Numbered from the stretch's first letter, positions 8,651-18,182 are shown. The stretch is DNA of 28,610 nucleotides from Bacteroidota bacterium (GCA_024277695.1 JAJRUR010000172.1:1-28610); one strand, 5' to 3'. A program made the numbers and translations. The notes: generated by a model not told the origin, from the sequence alone.

Positions 8651-9901
8651 CTAATGTCGGATAGCAGTAACCGGATCCATTTTAGCGGCTAACCAAGCAG
8701 GTATAAAACCTGATATCATGCCTATAACTATACTTCCGCCTACACCCAGCAATAGATTAAATGTAGAAATATACATATCAAAACCTAAACCCATAGATAA
8801 TAATTTCATAGTCACAAAAACAAAGAGCAAGCCAAAAAATCCACCAATCAGACATAGAATAACTGCCTCAATGAGAAACTCAAACAAGATGATATAGCGT
8901 CTTGCTCCGAGTGCCTTTTTTATACCGATCAAAGCAGTACGTTCGCGCACGGAGACAAACATGATATTGGCTACACTAAATCCACCTACCAGGATAGAAA
9001 AAAAACCGATAATCCATCCCAAAGAAGTCATGGCGCTAAAAACAGAATCAAAAAGCTTGGTAATAATAGATAATGAATTGATAGCAAAGTTATCTTTCTC
9101 CTTTGGTTTGAGCAGACGTTTTTTCCTAAGTAGTATAGTCACTTCGTCTTTGACATCTGCTAACTCTACACCTTGAGCAGCTTTTACCTGAAGAGAACTC
9201 GCCCAGGGATTATTGGCTTTGAGGTTGGATATTTTTTTGCCTAAATTATAGGATATCAAAACACAAACATCAAAATCCATTGGGTTGACCAAGCTATTCC
9301 CTACTTTTTTTGTCACTCCGATGACTTGGAGTTTTCTGCCCCTTAATTTGACAAATTTGCCGATAGCTTCGATATCGCCAAAGAGTTCTTTGGCAACTTC
9401 ATATCCGAGTATGACTTGGTCAGTTCCTCGCTCATACTCAAAAGATGAATACCAGCGCCCTTTACTGAACTCCACGTTATACACATCTATAAAATTATTA
9501 GTTACCGCGAGGATGGGTACATTATTGACTTCGTTTGATTTATACTTTAATCCTTTAGCTCCAATAACAAAATACATCGATACATATTGAGCTAGTTTGC
9601 TCTTCTCTTTCAGAAATCTGAAGTCACTATATGATGGGCTAGGGCGTTTCATATATTTCCAAAAATTTTGACCGGGGTCCTCATCCCAAGGAAGCTTGTC
9701 GATATAGAGTACATCTTCACCTAGTCTATTGAAGCTCTTACGGATATCAGCCTCTAGCGAATTGACAGCCGAGAGTACCGAAATGATACAAAATATCCCT
9801 ATGGCTATTCCCAACAGCGATAGCACGCTCCGTAGCTTGTTGGACCATAATTGATGGATAGCTTGTTTGAGTCCTTCAAAAAATATTTTGATGACGATCA
9901 T
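8651..9901 (-). CDS. MacB/FtsX-type ABC transporter permease
   Basis: This is an inner-membrane permease of the MacB family (type VII ABC architecture). TM1 is at about residues 21-43 (VLSLLGIAIGIFCIISVLSA), followed by a large periplasmic core domain (about 45-280) and three C-terminal TM helices (about 290-402). The conserved cytoplasmic loop reads ERTALIGIKKALGARR, and the end reads PAWLAAKMDPVTAIRH, both hallmarks of the family. I chose the ATG at 9901 (MIVIKIFFEGLKQAI); three codons upstream there is only a TTG. The cognate ATPase and the HlyD-like membrane fusion protein normally found with MacB are not adjacent, so it is an orphan within this window. Likely roles are peptide, lipid or lipoprotein-related efflux or mechanotransmission. 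The substrate cannot be read from the sequence. Confidence 0.92.
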   Translation of the reverse strand: MIVIKIFFEGLKQAIHQLWSNKLRSVLSLLGIAIGIFCIISVLSAVNSLEADIRKSFNRLGEDVLYIDKLPWDEDPGQNFWKYMKRPSPSYSDFRFLKEKSKLAQYVSMYFVIGAKGLKYKSNEVNNVPILAVTNNFIDVYNVEFSKGRWYSSFEYERGTDQVILGYEVAKELFGDIEAIGKFVKLRGRKLQVIGVTKKVGNSLVNPMDFDVCVLISYNLGKKISNLKANNPWASSLQVKAAQGVELADVKDEVTILLRKKRLLKPKEKDNFAINSLSIITKLFDSVFSAMTSLGWIIGFFSILVGGFSVANIMFVSVRERTALIGIKKALGARRYIILFEFLIEAVILCLIGGFFGLLFVFVTMKLLSMGLGFDMYISTFNLLLGVGGSIVIGMISGFIPAWLAAKMDPVTAIRH

Positions 9902-10018
9902 AGGCCACAAGATAAGGTCAAAAAACCTGAGCGTGTATATATTTTCGATTATCGACTACCAAATCTCGTCCAAAGGATACGGATTTGATATGCATACACG
10001 TAAAATGATTTCTTCAGA

Positions 10019-11551
10019 TCAATCGTTGAGCATAAAACGTAGGGCATCATAGGGCTGTATTAGTGGTCCTGTTTTGTCATAGTCCTTGGTTTTTTTGCCT
10101 GTTTGGCTCATAAGTTGATAGACTGCTTCGGGGGTGATATCAGGCCGGATACTTCTTATGAGTGCTGCAAGAGAAGCCACAAAAGGTGTTGCCATCGAAG
10201 TGCCGTTCAATGCAGCGTACTTATTATTGGGCATGGTGCTGTATATTTGGACTCCGGGTGCAGCAATAGGACGTTTTAGCTTATTGAGATAATTACTAAA
10301 ATCAGAAATATGCTCTGCCGGATCCACTGCCGAAACAGTGATAGCTCCGGGTACATTGGCAGGTGTATATCTGGAAGCATCATCGGATGCATTGCCACCG
10401 GCAACTACAAAAATTACGTTTTTGGACTTACCGTATTCAAATGCCTCTTTATAGGCTTGCTGTTTTTTGTCTGAAGATACACCGCCTAAAGATAGGGAGA
10501 TGACATCAGCACCGGCATCGATGGCTTTGATGATGCCTCGGATAATCATTTGTTGTGTACCTATGCCATATGCATTCATCACCTTAATAGAAGAAATGTT
10601 GACATAATCTGCTGTAGGCAAAAGGGATGCAATCCCTTTGTGGTTATTGCTCACAGCTCCGGCTATTCCCGCACAGTGGGTGCCATGTCCATTAGTATCT
10701 GTATCGTACACTTTGTCTATGGATTGATAGTTTTGTGCTATATCTTCGTGCCGTGCATCTATGCCACTATCGAGTATGAAGAGTCGGGTCTTGCGCTTAG
10801 GCTTGATCCGGTTCTTGATAAGCAGTCGATGCAATGCATCCATTTGTAATAGTTCGTAATACCATTGGTTTTTGATTTCAGGGTCATTGGCCCAGGTCGG
10901 AGTTTTCTTGCGTTGGAGGGCATCGGTAACTCTTGGATCGAGTTGCATCTGTTCGTTCCACTCTACTACTTCAAATGCAGCACTTCTCTCCAGAATTGCT
11001 TTTATTTTTTTGGTTTGCAATTCGTAGTTGATCGGTATGTTGATAAGGTAGTAATCATCTAAGGCATGCTCCTCTGTACGATGTTCTACAAAAGCCGGCA
11101 CGAGTTCTAGCTTATAAGCTTTCAGACTTTCTATTTGCTTGGGATCGATCCCCTGTGCTATTTTTACAAGAAGTTCTGCATCTTTGGCTATAGCCGGAGT
11201 ATCTACATAGTCTAGAGCCATCCGATCTATGGAAAGCTTGGCAGCAAAACTCAGCGTCACAATCACAAAACTCAATGGCAGTAGTACGCTCTTAAACCTA
11301 GAGCTTAGATGGATAAGCAATCCTGCTAGCCCCACGACAAATACCTCTGCCGCCGTAAATAACCATCCCATATCATTGCTTAGAGAGCGGTACTTCCAAA
11401 GCAGGCTCGTGACCATAAGTACAAAACTGACAAAAAATACTTTTCTGAAAAATGCAGCTACACGATCACCGTCCTTAAATCTAAACCAAAGCAATAAACT
11501 GATGATAGAAATCATCATAAAAAGCAAATCAGGGATCAAAATATTAAACAT
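10019..11551 (-). CDS. Membrane-anchored subtilisin-like serine protease (S8)
   Basis: This is a 510-residue protein with an unusual front end. Four hydrophobic segments (about 4-23, 35-52, 62-81, 89-105) are followed by a linker or propeptide-like stretch (about 110-250) and a complete subtilase domain. The catalytic triad is Asp261 in FILDSGID, His289 in NGHGTHCAG and Ser452 in LNGTSMATP, with the oxyanion Asn387 in VAGGN. The protease domain is intact and likely active. The segment at 140-210 (PAFVEHRTEEHALDDYYLINIP and neighbours) resembles an inhibitor-like prodomain in position, but I cannot confirm that. With four TM segments the protease domain should lie on the same side as the N-terminus; which side is not clear from charge alone. 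It lies 117 bases upstream of the MacB-like gene on the same strand. The substrate is unknown. Confidence 0.92.
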   Translation of the reverse strand: MFNILIPDLLFMMISIISLLLWFRFKDGDRVAAFFRKVFFVSFVLMVTSLLWKYRSLSNDMGWLFTAAEVFVVGLAGLLIHLSSRFKSVLLPLSFVIVTLSFAAKLSIDRMALDYVDTPAIAKDAELLVKIAQGIDPKQIESLKAYKLELVPAFVEHRTEEHALDDYYLINIPINYELQTKKIKAILERSAAFEVVEWNEQMQLDPRVTDALQRKKTPTWANDPEIKNQWYYELLQMDALHRLLIKNRIKPKRKTRLFILDSGIDARHEDIAQNYQSIDKVYDTDTNGHGTHCAGIAGAVSNNHKGIASLLPTADYVNISSIKVMNAYGIGTQQMIIRGIIKAIDAGADVISLSLGGVSSDKKQQAYKEAFEYGKSKNVIFVVAGGNASDDASRYTPANVPGAITVSAVDPAEHISDFSNYLNKLKRPIAAPGVQIYSTMPNNKYAALNGTSMATPFVASLAALIRSIRPDITPEAVYQLMSQTGKKTKDYDKTGPLIQPYDALRFMLND

Positions 11552-11672
11552 TATAGTACATATCTTAGTTTCTACAACAAATTAAACCAATTGCGCGTCC
11601 TATAAAGTTTCTTTTCGACGAGCATATGAATATATTCTACTTAAAACATATTTTTATTCAATAAAACAAATT

Positions 11673-12611
11673 ATGGCAGAGAAAGTAAACAAATGTGTAA
11701 TTATCGGTGCCGGACCGGCAGGATATACAGCGGCGATTTATGCAGCAAGAGCAGGACTTAACCCCGTAGTATACACGGGAGAACAACCCGGTGGACAGCT
11801 TACCATAACGAGTGATGTTGAGAACTATCCCGGATATCCGGATGGTGTCTTAGGTCCTATGATGATGGAAGATTTTCGCAAGCAGGCAGAGCGCTTTGGT
11901 ACGGAGGTGATTTATGAAAAAATCGAAAAAGTAGATTTTAGCGGACCTATACATAAATTGTGGACGCAAGGTGGTGATGAAGTATTGGCGCATTCGGTAG
12001 TCATCGCCACAGGAGCTAGTGCTAAATGGCTCGGTCTGGAATCTGAAAAGCGCCTTACAAATTTTGGAGTATCAGCTTGTGCAGTATGTGATGGATTTTT
12101 CTTTAAAGGGATGGATGTAGCAGTCGTCGGTGGGGGAGATACAGCTGCTGAGGAAGCACTTTACTTGTCCAAATTATGTCCAAAAGTACATCTGCTCGTT
12201 CGTCGTGATGAACTCAGGGCTTCTAATATTATGCAGGAGCGCATCCGCAAAACAGAAAACATCATCGTACACTGGAATACAGAGACGGACGAAATATTGG
12301 GCGAAAAAGAGGTAGAGGCTGTCCGCGTGAAAAACAATAAGACGGGTGAGATATCAGAAATACCGATCAAAGGCTTTTTTGTCGCTATCGGCCATAGACC
12401 AAATACAGAGATTTTTAAAGAATGGCTGGATATGAATGATGCAGGATACTTGATTACCAAACCGGATGTGACGGCTACCAAAGTAGCAGGTGTTTTTGCT
12501 GCCGGCGATGCACAAGACTATATCTACCGTCAGGCAGTTACAGCAGCCGGTACCGGTTGCATGGCAGCTCTGGAGTCTGAGAGATACTTGGCAGAAAAAG
12601 GAATCGAATAG
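11673..12611 (+). CDS. trxB: Thioredoxin-disulfide reductase
   Basis: This FAD- and NADPH-dependent enzyme reduces thioredoxin in the cytoplasm. Its 312 residues fit the low-molecular-weight bacterial class. It shows the FAD motif GAGPAG (12-17), GGQLT near 40-44, the redox pair CAVCDG (Cys136, Cys139), the NADPH fold GGGDTA (153-158) with RRDELRAS for the phosphate, and the FAD-binding C-terminal GVFAAGDAQD. Every key residue is present. The gene is divergent from the subtilase gene across 121 bases. A near-match -7 box TATTTTTA (11649-11656) precedes the ATG. The aldolase gene follows after 41 bases on the same strand, so readthrough is possible. Confidence 0.97.
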   Translation: MAEKVNKCVIIGAGPAGYTAAIYAARAGLNPVVYTGEQPGGQLTITSDVENYPGYPDGVLGPMMMEDFRKQAERFGTEVIYEKIEKVDFSGPIHKLWTQGGDEVLAHSVVIATGASAKWLGLESEKRLTNFGVSACAVCDGFFFKGMDVAVVGGGDTAAEEALYLSKLCPKVHLLVRRDELRASNIMQERIRKTENIIVHWNTETDEILGEKEVEAVRVKNNKTGEISEIPIKGFFVAIGHRPNTEIFKEWLDMNDAGYLITKPDVTATKVAGVFAAGDAQDYIYRQAVTAAGTGCMAALESERYLAEKGIE

Positions 12612-12652
12612 TATCTGAATATTTCTTATCATTGTATTAAAAAATTAATCCA

Positions 12653-13741
12653 ATGTCAAAGAACAATACATCTAGATTCAGAACAGGAGTACTTTTTGGG
12701 GATGAAGTTACAGAGCTCTTTCGCTATGCCAATGAGAACAATTTTGCTATTCCCGCAGTCAATGTCGTAGGCACTAATTCTGTAAATGCTGTCCTGGAAA
12801 CTGCTGCCAAAATACAGTCGCCGGTGATTATTCAATTTTCTAATGGTGGTGCTCAATTTTTTGCCGGCAAGAGCCTACCCAATGATCGACTGCAAGCTGC
12901 TGTTATGGGTGCTATCTCCGGAGCCACCCACGTACATTCTCTAGCCAAAATGTATGGTGTCACTGTCGTCTTGCATACGGACCATTGTGCCAAAAAAATA
13001 TTACCTTGGGTGGACGGGCTGCTAGATGCCGGTGAAAAATTCTATGCCGATCGTAAGTATCCACTCTATAGCTCACATATGCTAGACCTCTCCGAAGAGC
13101 CCATCGAAGAAAATATTGGGATTTGCAAGAAATACCTTCAACGGATGGATGCCATAGGCATGACCTTGGAAATAGAACTGGGAGTAACCGGTGGAGAGGA
13201 AGACGGCGTAGATAATACGGACGTAGATAGCTCCAGGCTCTACACTCAACCGGAAGAGGTCGCTTATGCTTATGAAGAATTGACCAAAATATCAGAACGC
13301 TTTACCATAGCTGCCGCTTTTGGAAATGTCCACGGTGTATATAAACCGGGAAATGTCGAACTTAAGCCCATTATACTCAAAAACTCTCAAGCTTTTGTCC
13401 AAGAAAAGTTTAACTTGGATTCGGACAGACCGATCAATTTTGTCTTTCACGGTGGTTCAGGTTCTTCTAGAGATGAAATAAGACAAGCTATTGATTATGG
13501 CGCTATTAAGATGAATATCGATACGGATATGCAATGGGCATTTTGGGATGGTGTCCACGCATATTATAAAAACCACAAAGACTACCTACAAGCGCAAATC
13601 GGCAACCCCGACGGAGATGACAAACCCAATAAAAAGTACTATGATCCCCGTAAGTGGTTACGCTTAGGTGAAGAGTCTTTTGTTAGAAGACTCGAGCAAG
13701 CATTTGAAGACTTAAACTGTGTCGGACGAAATCGCTTATAA
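12653..13741 (+). CDS. fbaA: Class II fructose-bisphosphate aldolase
   Basis: This zinc enzyme cleaves fructose 1,6-bisphosphate to dihydroxyacetone phosphate and glyceraldehyde 3-phosphate in glycolysis, and does the reverse in gluconeogenesis. It has 362 residues, close to the 359 of E. coli FbaA. HTDHCA gives catalytic Asp110 and metal ligand His111, LEIELG gives Glu173/Glu175, GNVHGVYKPG gives His227 and FVFHGGSGS gives His266; NIDTDMQWA is the phosphate-binding region. These features place it in class IIA rather than the shorter IIB group. It lies 41 bases after trxB and is convergent with the next gene. Confidence 0.97.
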   Translation: MSKNNTSRFRTGVLFGDEVTELFRYANENNFAIPAVNVVGTNSVNAVLETAAKIQSPVIIQFSNGGAQFFAGKSLPNDRLQAAVMGAISGATHVHSLAKMYGVTVVLHTDHCAKKILPWVDGLLDAGEKFYADRKYPLYSSHMLDLSEEPIEENIGICKKYLQRMDAIGMTLEIELGVTGGEEDGVDNTDVDSSRLYTQPEEVAYAYEELTKISERFTIAAAFGNVHGVYKPGNVELKPIILKNSQAFVQEKFNLDSDRPINFVFHGGSGSSRDEIRQAIDYGAIKMNIDTDMQWAFWDGVHAYYKNHKDYLQAQIGNPDGDDKPNKKYYDPRKWLRLGEESFVRRLEQAFEDLNCVGRNRL

Positions 13742-13800
13742 TCCAATTGCGCAAACAAAATTGATCGATTTATCTACCCCGTATCGTATCGGTATTGTGT

Positions 13801-15486
13801 TTATTTTTTGACCAATATTTCGGTCAAGACACCTCTTCTACTCCGGATATGAAGAAAATACATGCCGCTGGTGAGGTATGAGATATCTACGAATTGCGTG
13901 GGGCCGGGATAGGGCTTGCTCACCAAGACTACTTTTCCTGACAGATCGGTTATTTTCAGTTCGGTGATCAGGGATTGATCACTCCATTGGACAGTTAGTT
14001 GATTATCTGTGGGATTTGGATGGAGTATAAGTTTTGGGCCGGATATTTCCTTTACTGCGCTTGGAATATCCATCTCAAAATCAGCAGAGATAAGGTAGTG
14101 ATCACTTGCTAGGTCATCATTACGTAATAGACCGTATTGGTTGAGTAATTCAGATGAAAGTTGAGCAGTATTTAGGCCAAAACTATTTTGCAGTATCAAG
14201 ACGGATCCGGTATAAAATATATAATCCAGCCATCCCGCTCCGAAGGAGCTAAAATTATTGAGCCACGTATGCGCAAACGGGATACCGGTCTGCATGATGT
14301 ACGCCATCTCTATGTTCGAGTCATCCCAATCCGGCTCAAAATCTGATCCGTAGATGGTTTCAGTTTTGATATCACCTCGTAGGATTGTCTGTCGCTGCCG
14401 CACATCTCCTACAAAATTCATATCACCGGCTATAATGATAGGGGTCTGAAAGGCAATCGGTATATCCGAATTTTCAGCTTTTGACTCTCGGACAAAACCC
14501 ATGATACGATCCACTTCTGCCTGGCGGTCAGTGTTGTTGCCACAGCAGGGCAAATGTGTATTGATGAGCAGTAGTTTTTGTTCCGGTAGTTGTAGCAAAA
14601 AAGCCCCATTCCCATCAATGGGAGTAGAGGTCAAAATTGGGTATTTGCTGCATGTGATAATGTCCGGATTGACCTTGTCACATTGCCACATCTTATCATC
14701 TTGGAGCGGCATCCAGTCTTGGAGTAGCTGACTTACCGCTTGAGCACCATGATCGTAAATCTCCTGGAAAGCGATAATATCCGGTTGGGTGGCTTGGAAC
14801 AATCTGCGAAACTTGTCTTGATACTCCGGATCAAATATCTGATCGCGCAAGCAGTTCAAACTACTGACTCTAATATGCTTGGAGTCTTTCTTGTCCAGGC
14901 TAAAATCGGGGAGTTCATTATCAAACTCCTCCATAGAGTAAGTTAATAGTCCGGAGCTGGGAATTTGATCTCCGTTAGAACCATCTTTGACCAAGACATG
15001 AATAGTAGAACCCAAGTTGACGGTTCTACCCGAAAGGAGATTGTTTCTCCTCAGTGCTATTTCAAATCGATTGGATGTCACTGTAGGTATAGAGACCAAA
15101 CCCAGGTCATTGTGATAGATATCTGAGCTAAAATTTGAAAAATACACTCTGCCGATGCGCTGCCCAAAATTGAATTGTAGTTCCGCACCTATGCCTTCAA
15201 TGGCTCTGCCTGTATTTGGATTGGCATCCGTGTCGATGTAGAGAGTGATATTGTTTTGCTCTTGAAGATTAATCTCTTCTTGGAGCTTTAAGTCGATAAA
15301 TAGAAAGTTTTCGTCATTGGCTATAGCCAAATGGATGAGTTCCTTACTGCCGAGTGGTGCATCATCATCCGCATCGATATAGCGATCTTGCTCTGCCCAT
15401 TCGTCAAACTGTTCGTCTATCCATAATTGCGCATGCGTGGCGTAGTGCATTATTATTAGAAAAAAAAGAAAACAACTTGAACGCAT
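13801..15486 (-). CDS. Secreted endonuclease/exonuclease/phosphatase-fold protein with N-terminal beta domain and T9SS tail
   Basis: This 561-residue secreted protein has a signal peptide (MRSSCFLFFLIIMHYATHAQ). Residues of about 21-185 form a beta-rich module with the pattern DEWAEQDRYIDADDDAP, ITLYIDTDANPNTGR and GAELQFNFG, resembling DOMON/CBM9-like modules. The EEP domain (about 205-475) shows VSSLNCLRDQ, IAFQEIYD (catalytic Glu), INTHLPCCGNNTDRQAEV, IIIAGDMNFVGD and SDHYLISADF, so the metal-dependent phosphodiesterase core is complete. The end (LILHPNPTDNQLTVQW, LSGKVV, SGMYFLHI, ILVKK) is a type A T9SS sorting domain, implying export and surface anchoring or release. The substrate could be DNA, another phosphodiester or a lipid headgroup. 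It lies 48 bases downstream of sucC on the same strand and may share its transcript. Confidence 0.92.
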   Translation of the reverse strand: MRSSCFLFFLIIMHYATHAQLWIDEQFDEWAEQDRYIDADDDAPLGSKELIHLAIANDENFLFIDLKLQEEINLQEQNNITLYIDTDANPNTGRAIEGIGAELQFNFGQRIGRVYFSNFSSDIYHNDLGLVSIPTVTSNRFEIALRRNNLLSGRTVNLGSTIHVLVKDGSNGDQIPSSGLLTYSMEEFDNELPDFSLDKKDSKHIRVSSLNCLRDQIFDPEYQDKFRRLFQATQPDIIAFQEIYDHGAQAVSQLLQDWMPLQDDKMWQCDKVNPDIITCSKYPILTSTPIDGNGAFLLQLPEQKLLLINTHLPCCGNNTDRQAEVDRIMGFVRESKAENSDIPIAFQTPIIIAGDMNFVGDVRQRQTILRGDIKTETIYGSDFEPDWDDSNIEMAYIMQTGIPFAHTWLNNFSSFGAGWLDYIFYTGSVLILQNSFGLNTAQLSSELLNQYGLLRNDDLASDHYLISADFEMDIPSAVKEISGPKLILHPNPTDNQLTVQWSDQSLITELKITDLSGKVVLVSKPYPGPTQFVDISYLTSGMYFLHIRSRRGVLTEILVKK

Positions 15487-15534
15487 GATGCCCTATGGAT
15501 AAAGTATCTAGTTATAAAAACAATTGCAAAAAAA

Positions 15535-16746
15535 CTATGCAACAGTACGCAGTACTTCAGCTACCTTATCTGCGGCTTCTTGAAGCAAAATCGCAGACTG
15601 AACCTCTAAGCCGGACTCGTCTATGATTTTTTTGGCAATATCGGCATTAGTACCTTGTAATCTAACGATGATGGGTACATTTATATTACCCAAATTTTTG
15701 TAGGCATCCACTACACCTTGGGCTACACGATCACAACGTACTATACCGCCAAAGATATTGATCAATATAGCTTCTACACTTGGATCTTTCAGTATGATTC
15801 TAAACGCTTGTTCGACGCGTTCTGCATCTGCCGTACCTCCCACATCCAGAAAATTTGCAGGCTCACCTCCGGAGAGTTTGATGATGTCCATGGTAGCCAT
15901 GGCAAGTCCGGCTCCATTGACCATACAGCCTACATTGCCATCGAGATTGACATAGTTTAGACCAAATTTTTTGGCTTCGACCTCTGTAGGATCTTCTTCA
16001 GAGATATCGCGCATAGCCGCCAAGTCAGGATGTCTGAATAGAGCGTTATCATCGATTGTTACTTTACAATCTACAGCGATGATCTGATCTTCGCCCGTAT
16101 GGAGGCAGGGATTGATTTCAAAAAGTGAAGCATCAGAACCAACAAAAGCCGTATAGAGTTTATGGACAAATTTGGTCATTTCTTTGAATGCTTGACCATG
16201 AAGACCGAGATTGAAAGCAATCTTACGTGTTTGAAATCCCTGCATACCGAGTGTCGGGTCGATATACTCTTTGTGTACCAGTTCGGGAGATTCTTCTGCT
16301 ACTTGTTCGATATTCATTCCACCTTTGGTAGAGTAGATGATGACATTCTGTTTTCGCTCACGATCCATCAAAATACTCATATAGTATTCCTTGCAAGAAT
16401 CAAAATCAGGCTTGTAAGCATCTTCGGCTATGAGGATCTTACGTACTAGTTTTCCTGCGCCATCAAGCCCACCAGGGGTTTGAGGTGTTTTGAGCATCAT
16501 GCCGAGTATCTGACCGGCTACCTGCTGGAGTTCATCTTCATTTTTTACGAGTTGGACTCCACCTCCTTTGCCACGTCCTCCGGCATGTATCTGTGCTTTG
16601 ACAATGGCTACATCAGACCCACTTTGTTCTCGGATCTTATGATATGCTGCAAGGGCTTGTTCAGTAGTTTCTGCGACATATCCGCGCTGAATATTTACAC
16701 CATATTGCTCTAGTATTTGTTTTCCTTGATACTCGTGTAGATTCAT
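15535..16746 (-). CDS. sucC: Succinyl-CoA synthetase beta subunit
   Basis: This TCA-cycle enzyme subunit couples succinyl-CoA hydrolysis to ADP or GDP phosphorylation and works as a heterotetramer with SucD. At 403 residues it is slightly longer than the E. coli protein (388). The N-terminus MNLHEYQGKQILEQYGV is canonical, followed by the ATP-grasp region KAQIHAGGRGKGGGVQL, then EINPC, VNGAGLAMATMD, NFLDVGGTA and NIFGGIVRCD (CoA-ligase fold and phosphate loop). No sucD lies in the window. A perfect -7 box lies 20 bases before the ATG (16766-16773). Confidence 0.97.
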   Translation of the reverse strand: MNLHEYQGKQILEQYGVNIQRGYVAETTEQALAAYHKIREQSGSDVAIVKAQIHAGGRGKGGGVQLVKNEDELQQVAGQILGMMLKTPQTPGGLDGAGKLVRKILIAEDAYKPDFDSCKEYYMSILMDRERKQNVIIYSTKGGMNIEQVAEESPELVHKEYIDPTLGMQGFQTRKIAFNLGLHGQAFKEMTKFVHKLYTAFVGSDASLFEINPCLHTGEDQIIAVDCKVTIDDNALFRHPDLAAMRDISEEDPTEVEAKKFGLNYVNLDGNVGCMVNGAGLAMATMDIIKLSGGEPANFLDVGGTADAERVEQAFRIILKDPSVEAILINIFGGIVRCDRVAQGVVDAYKNLGNINVPIIVRLQGTNADIAKKIIDESGLEVQSAILLQEAADKVAEVLRTVA

Positions 16747-16765
16747 AGTTTGTTATTTAGAGTCA

Positions 16766-16773
16766 CAAAGATA
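16766..16773 (-). promoter_or_regulatory. Candidate -7 promoter box of sucC (TATCTTTG)
   Basis: TATCTTTG on the minus strand is an exact TAnnTTTG match, 20 bases upstream of the sucC ATG. A TTG lies at 16789-16791, but with only 15 bases between, which is shorter than usual. Confidence 0.45.
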
Positions 16774-16967
16774 CAAACAAAGCGGAGACAAAAGGATATT
16801 TTATATGTATAAAACTAATCATATTAGGTTCTGATATCTACAATGCTACTGTCCGGATGAAATAGCATTATGCTAAGGAAATTTTAACAAGCTTTTAGGA
16901 AGATCGAAGTGACTTTTTCTGTTTTCTACTAAATGCTATCATTTATGTCACTATAATAATCCTTGGT

Positions 16968-18182
16968 ATGAAAACTTTTACACTTTTAAGCTGGATCTTA
17001 TGCATTTCTTTACTGGTACTATCATGCCGGTCTCCGAATAAACTGCTCCAAAAGCAAAAGTATGATGAAGCCATAGAAAAGGTCATCAAACGGGTACGTA
17101 AGGGCAAGGCGATCGATGTCGAATGGAGGGCTGCACTGGAACAGGCTTTTGCCAAAAGGATTCGTAGAGATATGAAACAAATCGCTCGACTCAAAAGGAA
17201 AGCAAGACTGGGTGACTGGGATAGGGTATATCAGATAGCTAGTGATATCGAGTCGCTCCAAGACATGATCGACCCATACCTTCCAATCTATGATACGGAT
17301 GGCAGTCCGGCGCAATTTAGTTTTGTAATAACGGAGCCAATCCTGCAAGAGGCTGCACAAAGATCTGTACAACAGTATTATGCAGCTATCCAAGATGTGC
17401 TTAGTGCAGCCAAAAAAGGTGATAAGCAGAAAGCCAGAAAAGCATTATTTTATATAGCCAAGATAGGACGGTACGATGAGAATTATCGCGATATTCATAA
17501 ACTCGGTATATTATTGGAAGAGCTCGCACTCACCAAAATTAGCTTTAAATTAGAAAATAGGGCAGGAGTGTTTTTGCCGGCTGTTCTAGCGAGTGCACTG
17601 GACGGATTTTATCCGGATGAGCCATTGGACCCCTGGATAGTAATCGATCCACTGCCGATAGAAAAACGCCAATATGATTATGAGATCAGCTATCAAATCA
17701 CGGAGATCGATGTAAGTCCTGAACACTTTGAACAAACCGTAATCGATGAAATAAAAGAACTCGAAACGATCGAATATAAAAAAGATGCTTGTGGCAATTA
17801 TATTTTAGATTCGTTGGGACAAAAAATAGAGATCGTCCTAGTAGAAGTCGTAAGAGCTCGTGTGCTGAAAGTTTTTCAGACCAAAGAGGCATTTATGAAC
17901 GGTATATTGGAAGTTCGAGATCTGAATTATAATCGATGGATTCTGTCAGAGCCTGTACAGTCAGTATCTGTATTCGAAAAAGAGAGCTGTACTTTTGAAG
18001 GAGATGAGCGCGCACTTTCTGATAATGTCCGCATTACAGGACCTCCAGTAGATTTTCCAAGTGATGAGACCATGATGTTGCAACTTATAGATAGGCTCAA
18101 ACCGGCTATTGGGGATCGAATAGGTCAATTGGATCTGGCCAATACTTCCTACCAATCTGCAGCTTACACTCTAGAGGACTAA
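16968..18182 (+). CDS. Uncharacterised lipoprotein, alpha-helical N-terminal half
   Basis: This is a 404-residue protein that I do not recognise. The N-terminus is a lipoprotein signal ending LLVLSC (Cys20). Residues 25-200 look almost entirely helical and basic (QKYDEAIEKVIKRVRKGK, IARLKRKARLGDWDRVYQIA, KKGDKQKARKALFYIAKIG), with a repeat-like rhythm suggesting TPR-like or similar helical pairs. Residues 210-400 are more acidic and mixed alpha/beta. They contain ITEIDVSPEHFEQTV and a run with alternating beta character (IVLVEVVRARVLKVFQTKEA). It probably sits on the periplasmic face of a membrane. It precedes the cytochrome c peroxidase by 85 bases on the same strand, but that gene has its own -7 box. 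Codon use looks like that of its neighbours. Confidence 0.8.
   Translation: MKTFTLLSWILCISLLVLSCRSPNKLLQKQKYDEAIEKVIKRVRKGKAIDVEWRAALEQAFAKRIRRDMKQIARLKRKARLGDWDRVYQIASDIESLQDMIDPYLPIYDTDGSPAQFSFVITEPILQEAAQRSVQQYYAAIQDVLSAAKKGDKQKARKALFYIAKIGRYDENYRDIHKLGILLEELALTKISFKLENRAGVFLPAVLASALDGFYPDEPLDPWIVIDPLPIEKRQYDYEISYQITEIDVSPEHFEQTVIDEIKELETIEYKKDACGNYILDSLGQKIEIVLVEVVRARVLKVFQTKEAFMNGILEVRDLNYNRWILSEPVQSVSVFEKESCTFEGDERALSDNVRITGPPVDFPSDETMMLQLIDRLKPAIGDRIGQLDLANTSYQSAAYTLED

Noticed and set aside
13742..13800. Possible bidirectional terminator between fbaA and the EEP gene
   Set aside because: The repeated CGTATCGTATCGG is not a true inverted repeat, and no stable stem followed by a T-tract can be drawn.
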